Shown in pieces: positions 18,030-27,111 of a DNA stretch of 64,000 bases. Where the stretch lies: the NCBI RefSeq assembly GCF_001584185.1, contig NZ_CP013234.1:5084001-5148000 (forward strand), written 5' to 3'. A program made the position numbers and the translations under genes. Position 1 is the first letter of the stretch. Each line of letters begins with the position of its first letter. Source of the stretch: Collimonas pratensis. Lineage in GTDB: Bacteria > Pseudomonadota > Gammaproteobacteria > Burkholderiales > Burkholderiaceae_D. A model generated the notes under the pieces. That model saw only the letters and a program-made list of their open reading frames with translations. It was not told the DNA's origin and did no database searches.

Positions 18030-18044
18030 GCACTCGCTTTGTGC
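18030..18044. promoter_or_regulatory. NtrC-type operator
   Basis: GCAC-N7-GTGC, the NtrC core palindrome, centred about 75 bp upstream of the predicted start. A weaker related half-site (GCACC...GGCTC) follows at 18048-18062. Together with the sigma-54 promoter it implies activation under nitrogen limitation. Confidence 0.65.
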
Positions 18045-18155
18045 ATCGCACCAAACCGGCTCACGATTTTCGGGCATTTCTGCCGATGCCGGCTTGCTGC
18101 AATCGCAAGATTCAGGCGAATCTCAGGTGAGATTCAGACAAGACTCAGACAAGAC

Positions 18156-18776
18156 TCAGCCCAGCAAATCGGCGGCATCGATGATCCGCTGCGCCACCTC
18201 GGACAGTTTCAGGTTCTTGTCCATCGCCAGCCTGCGCAGCTTCTGATAGGCCTCTTGCTCGCTCAGTTTATGATGTTCCATCAGCAAGCCTTTGGCCCGT
18301 TCCAGCACCTTGCGCTCGGCCAGCTTGAGCTTGGTGTCGGACAGTTCCGCCAGCAACTTCTGCTCCTGGCGGAAACGCGCCATGGCGACATCCAGCACCG
18401 GCTTGATGCGCGCCGTCTGCAAGCCCGCCACGATATAGGCAGAGACGCCGGCAGCCATGGCGGCATCCATGCTGGAGGTCTTGGCGTCCTCGGTAAACAG
18501 CACGATCGGACGGCGGGCGTCGCGTGTCGCCACCACCACATGCTCCAGCACGTCGCGGGCGTCGGATTCGGCATCGACGATGATCATGTCTGGTTGCAAT
18601 TGAGCAATTCTTTCGGGGAGATAGAGGTCGGCCGGAAGCGAGGCAATGATGTTGTAGCCGGCCTCCAGCAAACCGATGCGCAAGTCCTTGCCGCGCGCAG
18701 CCTGGGCGGCAAACGCGGGGTCGTCTTCGCCTTCGATGGCGACTGGATTGACAACGACGATACGTAGACTTTGCAT
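18156..18776 (-). CDS. nasT: ANTAR-domain response regulator NasT
   Basis: A 206-residue regulator: receiver-like domain (about 4-125, with D69 in VDAESDA at the usual phosphorylation position) and a C-terminal ANTAR RNA-binding domain (about 145-200, with AKGLLMEHHKLSEQEAY and KLSEVAQRII). NasT proteins bind hexaloop hairpins in leader RNAs and prevent termination of nitrate assimilation operons. The ATG at 18776 starts at the conserved LRIVVV; a 29-codon upstream extension is not family-like. It lies upstream of nrtA and its leader target. Small tandem GACTCAG repeats follow its stop (about 18129-18159). Confidence 0.92.
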   Translation of the reverse strand: MQSLRIVVVNPVAIEGEDDPAFAAQAARGKDLRIGLLEAGYNIIASLPADLYLPERIAQLQPDMIIVDAESDARDVLEHVVVATRDARRPIVLFTEDAKTSSMDAAMAAGVSAYIVAGLQTARIKPVLDVAMARFRQEQKLLAELSDTKLKLAERKVLERAKGLLMEHHKLSEQEAYQKLRRLAMDKNLKLSEVAQRIIDAADLLG

Positions 18777-18920
18777 GCTTGGAACCCTCGTCCGCGGACG
18801 ACTCAATGAGCTACGGTTAGACAGGATGGGAGCGTGTTTTATCCATCGCTGCCATGCAAGCATGCAAAAATCGCACCATGTCGATGCGAACGGCCGCCGC
18901 GCGCCGGCGGCCGGATGACT

Positions 18921-19967
18921 TTACAGCAACTGCCAGTCTATGGTTTCGCCGCCGTTGAGCGGCACCAGCGTGGTCTCGCCCAGCGGCAGTTCGGCCGGCA
19001 AGGTCCACGGCTGACGCTTCAGGGTCACGCTGCCCTGGTTGCGCGGCAGGTTGTAGAACGCCGGGCCGTTGAAGCTGGCGAAGGCTTCCAGCTTATCCAG
19101 CGCGCCGGCCTGGTCGAAGGCTTGCGCGTACAGCTCCATCGCATGCAGTGCGGTGTAGCAGCCGGCGCAGCCGCAGGCATGCTCCTTCAAACCCTTGGGA
19201 TGCGGCGCCGAATCGGTGCCGAGGAAGAAACGGCTGCTGCCGGAAGTCACCGCGCGCACCAAGGCCTGGCGATGCTCTTCGCGCTTCAGCACTGGCAGGC
19301 AATAGTAATGCGGGCGGATCCCGCCCTTGAAGATTTCATTACGGTTGTACAGCAAATGGTGCGCGGTGACGGTGGCGGCGACCGGCCCTTCGGCGCTTTC
19401 AACGTATTGCGCGGCGTCCTTGGTGGTGATGTGCTCGAACACCACCTTCAATTCCGGCATGTCGTGCCGCAGCGGCAGCATCACCCGTTCGATGAAGACC
19501 GCTTCGCGATCGAAGATGTCGATCGCCGGATCGGTGACTTCGCCATGCACCAGGAAGGGCATGCCCAGCTCTTGCATCACTTCCAGTGTCTTGTAGCACT
19601 TGCTGAGATCGGTCACGCCGGCGTCCGAGTTGGTGGTGGCGCCGGCCGGATACAGCTTGACCGCGTGTACGAAGCCGCTGTCCTTGGCGCGGCGGATTTC
19701 GTCCGGCGGCGTATTGTTGGTCAGGTATAGCGTCATCAGCGGCTCGAACGTCAGTTCGGGCGGCAGCACGGCGAGGATACGCTCGCGGTAGGCCGCGGCC
19801 TGCGCGGTGGTCGTGACCGGCGGCTTCAGGTTAGGCATCACGATGGCGCGGCCGAACTGGCGCGCGCTGTGCGGCAGCACGCTGGCCAGCGCTACGCCGT
19901 CGCGCAGGTGCAAGTGCCAGTCGTCGGGACGGGTAATGGTCAGTGTATCGGTCAAGGCATCAGTCAT
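18921..19967 (-). CDS. pyrC: Dihydroorotase
   Basis: About 348 residues; a type II (PyrC) zinc amidohydrolase that closes carbamoyl-aspartate to dihydroorotate in pyrimidine synthesis. Zinc ligands are visible as HLHLRDG near the N-terminus, the carboxylated Lys in [14 protein letters not shown], and LGTDSAPH (substrate/zinc Asp). Starts at 19967, 19973 and 19985 are all in frame; I prefer 19967 because GAGA lies at a suitable distance. It overlaps the upstream ATPase stop by about 8 bases, so the two are probably coupled. Confidence 0.95.
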   Translation of the reverse strand: MTDALTDTLTITRPDDWHLHLRDGVALASVLPHSARQFGRAIVMPNLKPPVTTTAQAAAYRERILAVLPPELTFEPLMTLYLTNNTPPDEIRRAKDSGFVHAVKLYPAGATTNSDAGVTDLSKCYKTLEVMQELGMPFLVHGEVTDPAIDIFDREAVFIERVMLPLRHDMPELKVVFEHITTKDAAQYVESAEGPVAATVTAHHLLYNRNEIFKGGIRPHYYCLPVLKREEHRQALVRAVTSGSSRFFLGTDSAPHPKGLKEHACGCAGCYTALHAMELYAQAFDQAGALDKLEAFASFNGPAFYNLPRNQGSVTLKRQPWTLPAELPLGETTLVPLNGGETIDWQLL

Positions 19968-20718
19968 CTTCATTCTCTTCTGCAAAAAGTCGCTCCAGCA
20001 TGGCTGCCGGGTTGTTCAGGAAATGGCGGGTGGTCGTATAGTGTTCCGTGTCTTCGTAGCGGGTCTCGCTGAGCCCGCTCTGGTCCAGCAGGTAAATCCG
20101 CGCATGCGGGTATGCCAGCAGGATGGGCGAATGCGTGGCGATAATGAACTGGCAGCGATTCTGCGCCAGTTTGTGAATGATCGCCAGCGCCGTCAACTGG
20201 CGGTTGGGCGAGAGCGCCGCCTCGGGCTCGTCCAGCATGTAGAAGCCGTCCGGTTGGAATTTGTTTTGCAGCAGCGCCAGGAAGGATTCGCCATGTGATT
20301 GCCGGTGCAGCCCCTTGTCGCCATAGGAATGGTGCACCCGGCCGGCGCCCTCTTCCAGCTCTTCTTCATAGGTGGCGAGGTTGAAAAAACTTTCGGCACG
20401 CAGGAAATAGCCGTTGCGCGGCCGCTTGAAGCTCTTCACGGTGCGCAGGTAGCTGTGCAGCTCGGAATGTGCGTCGGCAGTCGAGAAACGCGCATTCATG
20501 GTGCCGCCCTCGGCATTGAAACCCCAGGCGATCGCCACGGCTTCCAGCAAGGTCGATTTGCCGGCGCCGTTTTCGCCGACCAGGAAGGTCACTTCCGGAT
20601 GAAACTCGATCTGTTCCAGCTCGCGCACGGCAGGAATGCTAAACGGATAGGCATCGTAGTCAATCGCCTTATCGGGATTGAGTTTCAGGCTGCGCAGGTA
20701 AGGTTTGATGGAAAGCAT
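19960..20718 (-). CDS. AAA-type ATPase (RecF/OLD-like, COG3910-like)
   Basis: A 252-residue ABC-like ATPase. Walker [10 protein letters not shown] at 48-56, a signature-like SHGES at 141-145, Walker [10 protein letters not shown] at 161-169 and switch His in ATHSP at 194-198 are all present, so it should hydrolyse ATP. There is no coiled-coil arm or nuclease domain. Such small stand-alone ATPases are common and of uncertain role. It is coupled to pyrC by overlap; I see no partner that would make it a defence system. Confidence 0.85.
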   Translation of the reverse strand: MLSIKPYLRSLKLNPDKAIDYDAYPFSIPAVRELEQIEFHPEVTFLVGENGAGKSTLLEAVAIAWGFNAEGGTMNARFSTADAHSELHSYLRTVKSFKRPRNGYFLRAESFFNLATYEEELEEGAGRVHHSYGDKGLHRQSHGESFLALLQNKFQPDGFYMLDEPEAALSPNRQLTALAIIHKLAQNRCQFIIATHSPILLAYPHARIYLLDQSGLSETRYEDTEHYTTTRHFLNNPAAMLERLFAEENEDD

Positions 20719-20867
20719 GGCGTGGCGGCGACTTCGATAAGCGCCATTTTACCGCAGCTGCACTTGCCAGCCTGAATCGCAGCCACGGCCAGCACCGGCA
20801 GGCGCCCGTAAAAAAGCCGCTCGGGCATGCACCGGAGCGGCTTCTTGTCTGGCGGGCAATCCTGCGA

Positions 20868-21593
20868 TCAGTGAATGATCTTGGCCAGGAAGTCGCGCGC
20901 ACGGTCGGAACGCGGCGCGCCGAAGAACTCTTCCTTGCGGCAGTCTTCCACCACCAGGCCTTTGTCCATGAACACCACGCGGTTGGCGACCTTCTTGGCG
21001 AAACCCATTTCGTGGGTCACCACCATCATGGTCATGCCTTCTTGCGCCAGGCCCACCATCACGTCCAGCACTTCGTTGATCATTTCCGGATCGAGCGCCG
21101 AAGTCGGTTCGTCGAACAGCATGGCGATCGGATCCATCGACAAGGCGCGGGCAATCGCCACACGCTGCTGCTGGCCGCCGGACAACTGGCCAGGGAACTT
21201 GTCTTTCTGCGCGATCAGGCCGACGCGGTCCAGGTATTTCAAGCCTTTTTCATTGGCTTCATCCTGGCTGCGGCCGAGCACCTTGACCTGGCCGATGGTC
21301 AGGTTTTCACGGATCGACATGTGCGGGAACAGTTCGAAGTTCTGGAACACCATGCCGATGCGCGCGCGCAGTTTCGACAGGTTGGTCTTCGGATCGCCGA
21401 CCGAAACGCCATCGACCGTGATCTCGCCCTTCTGGAACGGCTCGAGGCCGTTGACGGTCTTGATCAGCGTCGATTTGCCGGAACCCGACGGTCCGCACAC
21501 GACGACCACGTCGCCCTTGGCCACTTGCGTGGTGCAATCGGTCAGGACTTGAAATTGGCCGTACCATTTGCTGACGTTGTTAAGCTTAATCAT
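20868..21593 (-). CDS. gltL: Glutamate/aspartate ABC transporter ATP-binding protein
   Basis: A 241-residue polar-amino-acid ABC ATPase (GltL/GlnQ class). Walker A GPSGSGKST, signature LSGGQQQRVAIARAL and Walker B MLFDEPTSALD are intact. The ATG at 21593 opens the conserved MIKLNNVSKWYG and has GGAG eight bases upstream; the frame is open further up but not conserved. Last gene of gltJ-gltK-gltL. Confidence 0.95.
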   Translation of the reverse strand: MIKLNNVSKWYGQFQVLTDCTTQVAKGDVVVVCGPSGSGKSTLIKTVNGLEPFQKGEITVDGVSVGDPKTNLSKLRARIGMVFQNFELFPHMSIRENLTIGQVKVLGRSQDEANEKGLKYLDRVGLIAQKDKFPGQLSGGQQQRVAIARALSMDPIAMLFDEPTSALDPEMINEVLDVMVGLAQEGMTMMVVTHEMGFAKKVANRVVFMDKGLVVEDCRKEEFFGAPRSDRARDFLAKIIH

Positions 21594-21676
21594 GAGTATT
21601 TCTCCTAATTCCTGAATTCTGCTGAGTTCTGTTTTTCCAACTGGCGGCCGCCCTGCCAAGGGCATGCCGCCGTCCA

Positions 21677-22378
21677 TTATCGAATAATCGCCACCCGGTG
21701 CTGCAGCTTCTTGACCAGCGTCGACAGACCGAAGCTCATCACGAAGTACACCACGGCGACAAACATGTACATTTCCACCAGGCGGCCGTCACGCTGCGCG
21801 ATCTTCGACGCCACCGTCACGAAGTCCGGCACCGAACCCAGCACGTAGACCAGCGAGACGTCCTGGAACAGCACGATGGTTTGCGTCAGCAGGATCGGGA
21901 TCATGTTGCGGAACGCTTGCGGCAGCACCACATTGCCCATCATCTGCCAGTAGTTCATGCCGAGCGCATAGCCGGCAGAAACCTGGCCGCGCGGAATCGA
22001 CTGGATCCCGGAACGCATGATTTCGCAATAATAAGCCGCTTCAAACAGGATGAAGGTAATCAGCGCCGATGAAAAGGCCCCGACCTGCACCGGCTGCGGC
22101 GCACCGATGATCCAGGCGCCGATATACGGCACCAGGAAGTAGAACCAGAAAATCACCAGCACCAGCGGCACAGAACGGATCAGGTTGACATAGCTGGTGG
22201 CGATCAGCGAGATCGCCTTGTTGTGCGACAGCCGCATCATCGCCAGCACGGTGCCGAACAGAATGCCGCCGATCATCGCCACCACGGTCAGCGTCAGCGT
22301 GAACTTCATGCCGGTGGTGAACAGGTAGAACCAGGAGCGCTGGATTACATCAAAGTCGAAATTCGAAAACATGATCAA
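21677..22378 (-). CDS. gltK: Glutamate/aspartate ABC transporter permease GltK
   Basis: A 233-residue inner-membrane permease of the His/Glu/Gln/Arg (HisMQ) class with about five membrane segments and the EAA-type loop around GYALGMNYWQMMGNVVLPQAFRN. Its start overlaps the gltJ stop by 4 bases (ATGA), indicating coupling. It forms the membrane channel with GltJ. Confidence 0.94.
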   Translation of the reverse strand: MIMFSNFDFDVIQRSWFYLFTTGMKFTLTLTVVAMIGGILFGTVLAMMRLSHNKAISLIATSYVNLIRSVPLVLVIFWFYFLVPYIGAWIIGAPQPVQVGAFSSALITFILFEAAYYCEIMRSGIQSIPRGQVSAGYALGMNYWQMMGNVVLPQAFRNMIPILLTQTIVLFQDVSLVYVLGSVPDFVTVASKIAQRDGRLVEMYMFVAVVYFVMSFGLSTLVKKLQHRVAIIR

Positions 22379-23127
22379 TGACCTCCTGTATTCGCACTGC
22401 CAGAGGCAATAAATCCTGGAATCGCAATGGCTTTTTCAAGCCAGCGCGCCAGCAGCAAGGCGATCCCCGAGATGAGCACGTAAATTACCGTGGCGCCGGT
22501 CAGGGATTCGAAGGTCTGGAACGTGAATTCACGCATCGAATAAGTGGCTGCGGTCAGTTCCACCAGGCCGATGGTCAAGGCGACCGAACTGTTCTTGATG
22601 ATTGCGGCAAATTCGTTGGTCAGGGACGGAATGATGATCCGGAACGACATCGGCAGCAATACGTAGCGATATGTTTGCGGCAACGTCAAGCCAAGTGCAG
22701 TACCCGCCAGCTTTTGGCCACGGGGCAGTGCATTGATGCCGGCGGAAACCTGTACGGCAATCCGCGACGACGTAAAGAAACCCAGCGCCAGGAAGGCGGT
22801 GATGAATGATGCATTCGGCAGGCTCTTGAGCCAGTTGCCAATGCCCGCAGGTACAATCTCCGGCATCACGAAATACCAGAGGAACATCTGAACGATCAAA
22901 GGAATGTTGCGAAATAATTCGACGTAGCCGTTGGCCACGCGTACTGCCCATTTGTTTGGCATGGTGCGAATCGTACCGATCACCGTACCGATGACCAACG
23001 CCATGATCCAGGCTGAAATAGACAATGCAAGCGTCCATTTCAGGCCGGCCAGCAAGGTGTCCATGTAAGTGCTGACACCGTCGGGAGACTCTTGCCAGAA
23101 GATACCCCAGTTCCAGTTGTAATGCAT
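22375..23127 (-). CDS. gltJ: Glutamate/aspartate ABC transporter permease GltJ
   Basis: A 250-residue HisMQ-type permease. The N-terminal MHYNWNWGIFW, the ELFRNIPLIVQMF segment and the GTALGLTLPQTYRYVLLP EAA loop are characteristic of GltJ. About five membrane segments. It lies 182 bp downstream of gltI across a weak terminator, the usual way to make more binding protein than permease. Confidence 0.94.
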   Translation of the reverse strand: MHYNWNWGIFWQESPDGVSTYMDTLLAGLKWTLALSISAWIMALVIGTVIGTIRTMPNKWAVRVANGYVELFRNIPLIVQMFLWYFVMPEIVPAGIGNWLKSLPNASFITAFLALGFFTSSRIAVQVSAGINALPRGQKLAGTALGLTLPQTYRYVLLPMSFRIIIPSLTNEFAAIIKNSSVALTIGLVELTAATYSMREFTFQTFESLTGATVIYVLISGIALLLARWLEKAIAIPGFIASGSANTGGH

Positions 23128-23268
23128 ATTAAGTCCCCTCTCACTCTCTCATCCACTGCTGCTGCATAAGCTACCAATAAGCTACCCAGATGCACCAGAC
23201 CTGCCGCCGTCCGGCGCACATGATAGAGAAAATTGTGCGTCGCAGCAAATCAATTCCAGAAACAAAAT

Positions 23269-23286
23269 GGGAGGCTTGCGCCTCCC
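23269..23286 (-). terminator. Attenuating hairpin between gltI and gltJ
   Basis: Perfect stem GGGAGGC/GCCTCCC with a TTGC-type loop, followed on the minus strand by ATTTTGTTT. The broken T-run suggests partial termination after the binding protein gene. Confidence 0.6.
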
Positions 23287-23309
23287 TTCATTTCTTTAGA
23301 TCGCCAATC

Positions 23310-24257
23310 TTATTTTTTCTTCAACGACTGTTTTTGCGCTTCAGGCACGGCAGCATAGGCAGCCGGATCGCCGGAATCGGTTGGATGAGCAAATGCCGCC
23401 TTCAATTGCGGGCTCATCGGCACGTTCAGGTTGACGCCCTTAGGTGGGATAGGCTTCAGGAACCATTTTGCATAGATGTCGTTGACCTGGCCCGATTTGT
23501 ACAGGTTGGTCAAGGCAGTATCGACAGCCTGCTTGAAAGGCAAATCGTCTTTACGCTCGATGATGCCGTATGGCTCAACCGACAGCGCTTCGGTGGTGAT
23601 CGCGTAGTCGTTAGGCGCTCTCGAGCTGGCAGCCAGCGAAGCCAGCAGGATGTCGTCCATCACGAATGCCGTTGCACGGCCGGTTTCCACCATCAGGAAC
23701 GCTTCGGCGTGGTCCTTGGCAGCCAGGATGTTCATGCCGAGGTTGCGCTCGCCATTCAGGATCGTGACTTGCTTCAGGTTGGATGTGCCGGAAGTCGAGA
23801 CAATGGTCTTGCCCTTGAGGTCGTCCAGCTTCGTGATGTTGGAGGATTTCTTGGCCAGGATACGATTGGCCGTCACGTACATGGTCGGCGCAAAGGACAC
23901 AACCTTCTGGCGATCGGCATTGTTGGTGGCGGAATCGCAGGACAGGTCGATCGTGCCGTTGGCGATCAGCGGAATGCGGGTCGCCGATGTCACTGGGACC
24001 ATCTTGACGTTGAGTGCGGTCAGGCCGAGCTGTTTCTGGATCGCGGTAGCGGCTTTCAGGCACAGGTCGATCGAATAGCCTTGATACGACTGTTTGTCAT
24101 CAAGGTAAGAGAAAGGGATAGAAGAATCGCGCACACCCAGGGTAATGGTGCCGGTGTCCTTGATTTTTTTGAGTGTTCCGGTCAATTCTTGTGCTTGCAC
24201 GGAGCTAACCAGCACTCCCAGGCCAACCAAAGCGACGACCAATTTCGATGACATCAT
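23310..24257 (-). CDS. gltI: Glutamate/aspartate-binding protein (paralogue 1)
   Basis: A 315-residue periplasmic solute-binding protein (PBPb, GltI class). A Sec signal covers about residues 1-23 with cleavage near VQAQEL. VRDSSIPFSYLD-x-KQSYQGYSIDLC and LSCDSATNNADRQK near the ligand site are family features. Start at 24257 is supported by GGGAG five bases upstream; a second ATG follows immediately. It is directly upstream of gltJKL and is likely the cognate binding protein. Confidence 0.93.
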   Translation of the reverse strand: MMSSKLVVALVGLGVLVSSVQAQELTGTLKKIKDTGTITLGVRDSSIPFSYLDDKQSYQGYSIDLCLKAATAIQKQLGLTALNVKMVPVTSATRIPLIANGTIDLSCDSATNNADRQKVVSFAPTMYVTANRILAKKSSNITKLDDLKGKTIVSTSGTSNLKQVTILNGERNLGMNILAAKDHAEAFLMVETGRATAFVMDDILLASLAASSRAPNDYAITTEALSVEPYGIIERKDDLPFKQAVDTALTNLYKSGQVNDIYAKWFLKPIPPKGVNLNVPMSPQLKAAFAHPTDSGDPAAYAAVPEAQKQSLKKK

Positions 24258-24431
24258 AACAACTCCCGTTAAAAAATTATCTGTATAGTTTAACAAACTC
24301 GCTGCTTGCACAGCGGACTTATACCCATGCTTATTTATTATGTCCAGCTCTCCTCCAAAAATACCGGTCTCCCCAACCTGTATGAATTTTCAATTACGTT
24401 CAATTTTATTATTGTCATGACCTTGCTGCTG

Positions 24432-25376
24432 CTAATTCCCGACCTGGTCCGACGGAAAACGCAATGACTCTCTGAAAAGATAGCTCATCGGCATGTTCAA
24501 CGTAAGATTATTTTTTGCCGGTATCGCGCTCAGGAACCACTTCGAATACAACTTGTAGATTTCGCCGTCGTGAATGATGCGGCCCATTTCGCGATCCACC
24601 AGGCCCTTGTAGACCGGATCGCCCTTAGGCAGCATGATCGCGTACGGCTCGGTTGTCAAAGGATCACCGACCACGGCATAGGCGGCAGGATCCTTGGCCG
24701 TCGCCTTCAAGCCGTACAACAGTACATCATCCATCACGAAAGCATCGGCGGTCTTGTCTTCCACCATCTTGAACGACTCGTTGTGATCATGTCCTTCCAA
24801 TATCGTCATGTTGAGCGAGCGAACCTGGCCGCGGTCTTCCAGCGACTTGACGCTGGTCGTGCCCTTGGTCGTCACCACTTTTTTATTGCGCAGGTCCGGC
24901 CAGTTCTTGATCTTGTCGTCAGCCCGCACGATCATGCGCGACGATGCCATGAAGTGCGCGATGGTGAAATCGACGCGCTTGCGCCGTTCTGCATTGTTGG
25001 TGGTCGAGCCGCACTCCAGGTCTGCTTTGCCGCCGGCAATCACATCGATGCGATTGGACGACGTCACCGGCACGTAGGCGATATTCAACTGCGGCAGCTT
25101 TAATTGTTGCTTTACAGCATCTGCTATTTTCAGGCAAAGGTCGATCGCGTAGCCCACCGGCTTTTTATCCTGGTCCAGAAAAGAGAAAGGGAAAGATGCC
25201 TCGCGATAGGCGATCGTGATGGTCTTGCTGTCGCGAATCCTTGCCAGCACGTCTTCCGCATGTGCCGCCGCGCTCAAACCCAGGCTGAGCGCCAGCGCCG
25301 CGCTCAAGCTTGCTGTCCGGCGCCATGCGGCCGCGCCGCTCCTCGCTTTTTTCTTGTTGCTATCCTTGATTGCCAC
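24432..25376 (-). CDS. Glutamate/aspartate-binding protein (paralogue 2)
   Basis: A 314-residue paralogue of the neighbouring GltI: the same architecture (signal to about residue 40, AHAED cleavage), matching AYREASFPFSFLDQD and LECGSTTNNAERRK segments, but diverged elsewhere. It starts with GTG at 25376, with GGGAG at good spacing. No transporter genes of its own are adjacent, so it may feed the same GltJKL complex with a different substrate range (inference). Confidence 0.92.
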   Translation of the reverse strand: MAIKDSNKKKARSGAAAWRRTASLSAALALSLGLSAAAHAEDVLARIRDSKTITIAYREASFPFSFLDQDKKPVGYAIDLCLKIADAVKQQLKLPQLNIAYVPVTSSNRIDVIAGGKADLECGSTTNNAERRKRVDFTIAHFMASSRMIVRADDKIKNWPDLRNKKVVTTKGTTSVKSLEDRGQVRSLNMTILEGHDHNESFKMVEDKTADAFVMDDVLLYGLKATAKDPAAYAVVGDPLTTEPYAIMLPKGDPVYKGLVDREMGRIIHDGEIYKLYSKWFLSAIPAKNNLTLNMPMSYLFRESLRFPSDQVGN

Positions 25377-25509
25377 GCTGCTCTCCCGTTGATATGCGCT
25401 AATGATGTCGAACTATTTTTCGGTCCGGAATATGCATAACATGCAATATTCAAGCCAGCTATTCGATTGTCCAGTGCGATTGTTTTTCATCGCTTCCAGA
25501 TGGACAAAC

Positions 25510-25574
25510 GCCCCGGATTCTACCGGGGCCAGATAGTACACGCGCAATCGGCGGTTTGGGCCGTCGATTGCGCG
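25510..25574. repeat. Two inverted repeats downstream of the glutamate dehydrogenase gene
   Basis: GCCCCGG/CCGGGGC (25510-25529) and a longer stem CGCGCAATCG...CGATTGCGCG (25541-25574, one mismatch). They lie between the dehydrogenase stop and the second gltI start. Without a clear T-run they may be a terminator pair or mRNA-stabilising structure. Confidence 0.5.
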
Positions 25575-25618
25575 AATGTAAAACATTTCGACTATAGCTC
25601 AACTTAGCGCGGCATCAA

Positions 25619-26905
25619 TCAAGGATACAAACCACGCATTTCGCGCGCCTGCAATACCCGAGTACAGGCAACGATGAACGCTGCGGTGCGCAGGGATACT
25701 TTTTTCTCTTCCGCCAGCTGCCATACTGCCGTGAACGCTTCGCGCATGATGCGGGTCAGGCGCAAGTTGATTTCGTCTTCAGTCCAGAAGAAGCTGGAGA
25801 AATCCTGCACCCACTCGAAGTAACTCACGGTCACGCCGCCGGCGTTGGCTATCACGTCAGGCACGACCAGCACGCCTTTTTCATGCAGGATGTCGTCCGC
25901 TGCCGGGCTGGTCGGGCCGTTCGCGCCTTCCAGGATGATCTTGGCGCGGATCGAGCCGGCGTTCTCGACTGTGATTTGCTGTTCCAGCGCCGCCGGCACC
26001 AAAATATCGCAATCCACCGCCCAAAACTGCGCACGGTCGCTGATTTCTTCGCCGCCGCTGAAGCCGGCTACGCTGCCGGTTTTCTGTACGTGGGCCTGCA
26101 ATGCCGCCACGTCCAGGCCGCTCGAGCGCGTCACCGTGGAGATATGATCCTGTACCGCCACCACTTTGGCGCCGGCATCGGCAAACAGGCGCGCAGCGAT
26201 GCTGCCGACGTTACCGAAGCCCTGCACTGCAATCTTGGCGCCATGGATATCCAGGCCGCGCTTGACCGCTGCTTCGCAACCGACCACGAACACGCCGCGG
26301 CCGGTGGCTTCGCGCCGTCCCAGGCTGCCACCCAGTGAAATCGGCTTGCCGGTCACCACGCCCGACGCAGTGCTGCCCTGGTTCATGGAATAGGTATCCA
26401 TCATCCATGCCATGATCTGTTCGTTGGTGTTGACGTCCGGCGCCGGAATGTCTTTGTTAGGGCCGATGATGATGCCGATTTCGCTGGTGTAGCGCCGTGT
26501 CATGCGCTGCAGCTCGCCTTGCGACAAGGTCTTCGGATCGACCCGGATGCCGCCCTTGGCGCCGCCGTACGGCACATTGACCGCTGCGTTCTTGACCGTC
26601 ATCCAGGCCGACAGCGCCATCACTTCCGACAGTGTCACGTCCTGGTGGAAACGGACGCCGCCCTTGCCCGGGCCGCGCGATGTATTGTGCTGGACGCGGT
26701 AGCCTTCGAAGTGGGCAATGGTGCCGTCGTCACGTTCGATAGGGACGTCAACGATCAGCATGCGCTTGGGACGCTTCATGGTCTCGACCCAGCGGGCCAG
26801 GTTGCCAAGGTAAGGGGTGACGCGATCGATTTGTTCGAGATAATCGCCCCATGGGCCGATGCCATGTTGCGTGAGATAAGATGGGACTTCGTGCTTGATA
26901 GTCAT
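25619..26905 (-). CDS. Glutamate dehydrogenase (Glu/Leu/Phe/Val type)
   Basis: A 428-residue amino-acid dehydrogenase converting glutamate to 2-oxoglutarate and ammonium. Lysines of the active site are visible: K81 in [11 protein letters not shown]105, and K117 in PYGGAKGGI; the Rossmann part shows VQGFGNVGS. The length is that of the shorter hexameric, often NAD-linked, type. The ATG at 26905 opens the conserved region; 48 upstream in-frame codons are not family-like. Placement with glutamate uptake genes suggests catabolic use of glutamate. Confidence 0.94.
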   Translation of the reverse strand: MTIKHEVPSYLTQHGIGPWGDYLEQIDRVTPYLGNLARWVETMKRPKRMLIVDVPIERDDGTIAHFEGYRVQHNTSRGPGKGGVRFHQDVTLSEVMALSAWMTVKNAAVNVPYGGAKGGIRVDPKTLSQGELQRMTRRYTSEIGIIIGPNKDIPAPDVNTNEQIMAWMMDTYSMNQGSTASGVVTGKPISLGGSLGRREATGRGVFVVGCEAAVKRGLDIHGAKIAVQGFGNVGSIAARLFADAGAKVVAVQDHISTVTRSSGLDVAALQAHVQKTGSVAGFSGGEEISDRAQFWAVDCDILVPAALEQQITVENAGSIRAKIILEGANGPTSPAADDILHEKGVLVVPDVIANAGGVTVSYFEWVQDFSSFFWTEDEINLRLTRIMREAFTAVWQLAEEKKVSLRTAAFIVACTRVLQAREMRGLYP

Positions 26906-27111
26906 ACTTTGCGCGCTCCAGGAAATGGCAGACCGGCTCCCATATGAAAGACTGCAGCGGGAGCAAAATCGATCTAGTGCCGCATCGTAGGACAACGGCA
27001 CAGGGCATTGCCAATGCTTTGTGCGCATGTAACTATGCAAATTTTGCATTGTTATTCACAAAGCAATTTTCCTGAAGCAAACACCGTTTTTCTGCGACTA
27101 TCGGCTGGCGC

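Noticed and set aside
18109..18159. Small tandem GACTCAG/GATTCAG repeats after nasT
   Set aside because: Too short and irregular to assign a role; noted in the nasT entry only.
19960..20718. AAA ATPase as part of a defence system
   Set aside because: No nuclease, reverse transcriptase or other effector partner nearby; it is coupled to pyrC.
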